64,000 nucleotides of DNA from Cinclus cinclus (Eukaryota > Chordata > Aves > Passeriformes > Cinclidae), in contig NC_085052.1 of assembly GCF_963662255.1 (NCBI RefSeq), positions 14,917,151-14,981,150 on the forward strand. The letters are read 5' to 3'. Positions 59,421 through 64,000 of the stretch are shown piece by piece (the stretch's first letter is position 1; the number at the start of each line of letters is the position of its first letter). Both the position numbers and the translations under genes were made by a program. The notes under the pieces are model-generated. The model saw nothing but the letters and a program-made list of their open reading frames with translations. It was not told the origin of the DNA and ran no database searches.

Positions 59421-62400
59421 CTTTTGGCACTGGATTTTTGCAGCGACTCTGCTGCAAAGAATTCCTCTCTACGCAGCTCCTCCATACTCAACAAATCCTT
59501 TCTTTTCAATCTCCCTCTGTAAATCACAGCTACATGAAGTAACACTCCTTTCATCCTGGTCCAGAAGTAGGGTTGCCAAACACAGCAGTAAAAATGGTAT
59601 TTCAGCTGAGAACTGGACTGACAGAGGACAGTTCTCAATAAGTATCAATAAGTATATTAGTAATCATACCCTCTGCTTAAGTAACTTCAAGAAAACAAAG
59701 TGAAACTGGTTTATTGAGATACAGTTAGGAAGTTCCATTTACAGAAAAATTTTGCTGTACTATATAACAAAGCAAATAATTGCTTAATAATCTACCAAAG
59801 TAAAAAACTTATTAAGAATGTATTACACATTTAATACTAAGGAAGCACATCTACCATTTTTTTTAAGTCAACTGATGTAAGTTACAAATGAGATATAAGA
59901 CATGGCAAGCATATCAGATAGGGCAGATTAATTTTTGTAGCATCTAAAAAACTTGGAGTTATGTTTGAAATGTTTTTTTTCATTCCTCCAAAAATGGATT
60001 TATGTTTGAAGTGTGACTGTTGACAGATGTGATCCAGGGGATGAAGTATAATTTTTAAAAAGTGTGCAGAGCTACTTCAACCGTACTGGGGTTTTGCTGA
60101 AGTGCTTCAAATAATTTTTCATAGTTTATAAAAAAGAGAAGTAGATGAACGACTGTACTGATGACTCTACAAAGAGAATCTGTTATTTACAAAGGTGTAG
60201 TACGTTACCTTTGTGCTTCTCTTCTCTCCAAAGGGTGTCCATGAAATAATTATAACAGAGGTAGGTTTTAATGTTAAAATAATGAACTTTTGTAGGTATT
60301 TTAAAAACTTAAAAAATTTTATCTCAGTTCATGATCACTGTATTCTCTTAATATCTCTATAACCAGAGAGAGATGTGTAGCCCTTGAAAGCTGTGTCCCT
60401 TCTAAAAGTGAGTGGAGAGCTTGCAGGACCACCTTTCAACCTCAAGTATGTGGCTTCAAGTCATCCAAAGAAATTACAGCAGGAGTGATAACATCTACTC
60501 TCTTCAGGATAATCATTCCCTTTTTTTCTGCCACTGCAGATCACAAGGATTTTTCTAGCACTAAAGGCATACTAGAGCCATTCCTACAGACACCACACCC
60601 ACTGCACACGCAAAGTATATGCACGCCAGTGATTCCCAGAATCACTTTTCATGATTACATTAAGATCAAACCACGCTCCCGTGTCAAGTTCTTAACTGAT
60701 TCCTGTCTTTGTCTGAAAGGCCAGGGCTGGGGTAGGAATGTGGCCAGACAAAGGCCACGTGAACTCCTGCAGCTGAAAGTCTCTGATCCTGACATTTATT
60801 CCTACCAAACCCTTATTGGCTCACACAGCAAAGGTCGCTCATTTCTGATCTTTTCATTAGTTTTACTGTTTTCTTCATAATCCCTGCCCTTCTTTTTCTA
60901 GCAGGAGAAATTTGTAACAGGTAAAGCATATTGAATTCTGGCCTCACTGAAAGTTTCTCTAAACAGCGCTAGATCTAATCAAGACCCAAAGGAGGTCTCC
61001 TGAAAGAAATTCTGCATCTTGCAAGAAAAGCTGATGTCTGTCCAAAAGATGCCAGAGACCATAACAAAGTATTATTTAATTAAAATGGGGGCAGTGTGCT
61101 ACCGGGCTTGTTATATAAAGGCAAAACAAAAATCAATTCAAAACATTAATCAGTTATTCTGTGCCATTTGAGTATTATAAATGGTGATAAAAGTAATTAC
61201 ACTTAAATTACATCCCAATTTCAGGTAGATATCTATTTAGTTAGCTCTTTCTATTCCATCCATCTTAAAGGATTGTTGAAATTCATTAAAATTTTGTTAA
61301 AAGGCTACAGATTTCTAATGCAGAGAAAGTGAGAAAAGCTTGTAAGCAGTCTGAAATGTAGCGAGCACTTACACATCGCAGAAAAAGGGGTTTGATCCAG
61401 GTTGTTAAATTCACTAACAACCTCAAAGTTTTGGTAGTTTACTGAATATTTTTCTTCAAGTTCTTTGTACAAGCTCTACATTTCCTTCTCTTCTGTGCTT
61501 AGCATAAATTTTTAATAGCTTTAGTAAAATGCCCAGAATACAATTAGGCACCCTTCTGCTTCGCCATCTAATCTGACAATTTTGAGAGCAGCTCTTAACC
61601 CAGGTGTTACCTTGACGTGTCTGAAGATATACAGTGTGAATACTCTTCAGTATTTGCTTTTTGTGATGTACATTGGAAGCAAGGGCTGTAAATAGGCACA
61701 CAGAACGTGCAATTCCTTCTTAGTTGCCTGTTAAAATAATAATAAAAAATTATTAATGCAGCAAAAAAACAGCATATATGTGAGCTAGAATACACTATAA
61801 ACATTCAAAGTTACCACCCAACCCGTGTCCAAAACCTGTTCAACCCTACTGCTCCTATTTGCTGAACAGATATTCTACCAGACTGCAGCCAATCACACAA
61901 ATTACAATAAAAGAATACTTGATAGAGAAAAAGGAATACTTGTACAAGATTTATTACATTAATAAATTAATTTTATTTGCCCCAGTTACTCTGACTGGGC
62001 AATCGGTATCTGGAGCCAGTTCATGTTAACAAGGAAATAAAGTTATTTTGCAACAGAACTGTGCACTGCCTAATTTCACATGAAGTATGAAATTAATTTT
62101 TTATGGTATATGGAAATAATTATTTAGTACCTGTGCAATGCAAAATATAAAAAATAAAATATCCCCAAATACCATATAATGATATACCTACATTTACAGA
62201 TGTAAAATGTCTTTAAAATGTAGTAGCACACAGAATATAAAAAAATAAGAAGAGAAAAAAATACACATGAATCTGCCATACCAAGCACACCTCTATTAAA
62301 ACCTACTTCTCATGGAGGATGTTGAAATTATGAATTATTAAAAGCTACCCAAAATGCATTCACCAAATGCTCAGTATGATTGAGGCGATCACTCAAATTA

Positions 62401-62925
62401 CAAAAAAAAAATCTTAGAAATAAATACATTCAGGCACTACACTTGGAGAAACCTACCTTACCAATGTAGATTGCTGTCATGAGTGAACCATGCAACGTTT
62501 TAAAGAATTAAAAATAGCATTAAATTGCTTTTATACATGCATGTTGTTTAAAGCATTATTGAATGAAAGAGCAGAACATCAGAATAAAATCTAGAAACAG
62601 ATTAGTTGGGACATTTGATGAATTACATACTGCTTTCAGATACATAAGACTCCTGCACCACTGTCAAAACCGATTTTCACCAAGCAGTCTGTGTCCAGGC
62701 CAAATAAAAGAGAAGACAGGAATATCTGCTAAAGAAGGAAAGCATTATTAAAAAAAGAAACCACACACCACAAAAACCACTTTGACATTGTGGTGGAAGA
62801 GGAAAGAAAACACTCAGTAAGCTCAGGAATATCTAATGCAAGCATGAATAGAACAACAGGAAAAAACAGATGCCAACTGCTCTGTGAAGCTGAGACTGCT
62901 TTTCTAGAGTAGTCAAATAGGTATC
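59421..62925. other. AT-rich non-coding sequence
   Basis: The 131-codon plus frame at 60485-60880 lies in a slightly GC-richer part and shows no recognisable domain. An 8-bp inverted repeat (ACAAAGGT/ACCTTTGT, 60189-60214) is at chance level. No transposon recognised. Confidence 0.5.
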
Positions 62926-62957
62926 TATAAATAAATGAATGAACAAATAAATAAATA
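62926..62957. repeat. Short imperfect (AAAT)n array
   Basis: ATAAATAAATGAATGAAC followed by AAATAAATAAATAG: a small tetranucleotide repeat with two G substitutions. It produces the YLFIHLFI-like stretch in the minus frame 62833-63159, which is therefore not protein evidence. Confidence 0.75.
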
Positions 62958-64000
62958 GTGAAAGCTCATCCAGTTCACATCCCTTTGGATGGCTATTGTT
63001 TCTGTCAGGAAAATTCAGTAAAGCATCATTAACAGCATTGTCTGAACACTGAGTGAGAAAAGGCATTTCTTCATTAACAAAAAAAAAAAAATTAGAAATT
63101 AGTTGTGGTGCTAGAGGATTGCTCTGATCTTCTAGGATCCCAAGCAGACCTCTAGACATTTAGAACTGTCTGCACTAGATGGAACAATTTGCAAAATACA
63201 TCAGGTAAATGCAGTGATTTGAAAAAATCTTTTTATCATTTAAATGTGCACTAGCTTCCTTTATCCCCTCTCCTTGAATAATTTTCCTATTTATAGATTA
63301 TTTCCTGGATAGATTGAAATTGGGCATTTTTAAGATTATTTTTCTTATTCCTCTGAAAATGCAGGACTTTCCAATACATAAAGTTACTGTCAGAGAAACC
63401 GACGCGCATCATTACCAGCACAGGCTCATTCTCAAAAAAAAAATTATATTATCAATTCACAAATTATTAAGAGTTAGGCACTTGGATGTAATTTGACTAA
63501 CTACACCTTTAAATGTGCTTTTTGCTCCTGAATGTCTACAGAATTGCTGACTTAAGAAGCCTGTGAAGGGAAATAGCCTCACCAAGATTCAGCCCCGTCT
63601 GCGGGTGCTGGCTCTGAACTGGAAACCAATAATGTCAAGCTTTGCAGCAATGTAAAGTGGAAAATCACAAGAGAGAGGTATTATATTCTCCACCTTACAA
63701 ACATCAAGGTTGTTAGAGCTATATAGAGTTCAGGTTTTCAGAAATAATACAAGATTTTATGCTAGAGCAAAGAAGATAAACAGTCCATTATTTTAGAAGA
63801 TAAAAAATAGCATCAGAATATATTTCATACATCCACCAGATGAGAAATACGCCATTTGTATCCTAATAATACTGGGTTTATTTAGTATATTTCTATTGTG
63901 AAATTGGTTTTTCATATAACTACATTAAAGTCATTTCAGAGCAGATTTTTTAGCTTAGAATAATAATATTCTGCAAATATTTTTTAAATGTCTGTCTTTT
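62958..64000. other. AT-rich non-coding sequence
   Basis: A run of about 13 A lies near 63079. No gene, RNA gene or recognised repeat up to the window end. Confidence 0.55.

Noticed and set aside
59030..59638. 202-codon minus-strand frame as a gene
   Set aside because: Several other frames on both strands are open over the same GC-rich block, and the product has no recognisable domain.
60485..60880. 131-codon plus frame
   Set aside because: No domain or biased conservation visible; consistent with chance in a slightly GC-richer part.
1..64000. Endogenous retrovirus or other integrated virus
   Set aside because: No paired LTRs, primer-binding site or gag/pol/env-like frame was recognised; the only reverse-transcriptase remnants are CR1-like.

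Overview
The window reads as vertebrate nuclear DNA from a bird, possibly a songbird, and I find no supportable protein-coding gene in it. It is clearly AT-rich throughout (judged by eye, not counted). All recognisable interspersed repeats are CR1-type LINE fragments, the dominant retroelement of birds and other sauropsids. I saw no Alu, L1, MIR or B-type SINE, no rRNA, no acceptable tRNA, no CRISPR and no bacterial operon structure. Birds are favoured over turtles or crocodilians because two CR1 3' ends closely resemble avian families, and because GT-rich tracts of a kind I associate with songbird genomes recur. That identification is inference from repeat content.

Layout. From 1 to 7.6 kb the sequence is AT-rich and non-coding, with several T/GTTT-rich tracts, a polypyrimidine tract near 4.35 kb, a MARE-like palindrome at 5.63 kb and a CTCF-like word at 6.19 kb. 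At 7,595-7,960 lies the most conspicuous element: 366 nt with no pyrimidine on the + strand, built from three successive repeat units. From 8 to 21.6 kb is featureless AT-rich DNA holding an (ATCC)n array, a perfect 11-bp-stem hairpin at 13.0 kb and an 18-bp palindrome at 18.7 kb. A CR1 3' end sits at 21.64-21.92 kb, a TG/TA/CA compound repeat at 23.5 kb and an AATAT-type pentamer array at 27.5 kb. Between 29 and 32.2 kb there is a cluster of nuclear-receptor half-sites (perfect DR3), a GC-richer block of unknown origin, a perfect 13-bp-stem hairpin, a 32-bp-period tandem duplication and a perfect DR5.

From 35.9 to 46.8 kb the DNA is rich in CR1 remnants: an old, strongly diverged minus-strand copy, a better preserved plus-strand 3' end, a reverse-transcriptase relic with an in-frame stop, and smaller scraps. 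From 46.8 to 64 kb it is again gene-empty, with one probable CR1 remnant at 55.5 kb and a GC-richer, CpG-poor block at 59.16-59.42 kb that carries the longest non-repeat open frame (202 codons).

Functionally the window is best described as intergenic or deep intronic sequence of a gene-poor region. Open frames of 60-200 codons are explained by chance, by simple repeats or by CR1. No gene system is proposed. The items worth a second look are DNA-structural (purine tract, short-loop perfect hairpins) or candidate regulatory words, all of which need conservation or expression data to be believed.
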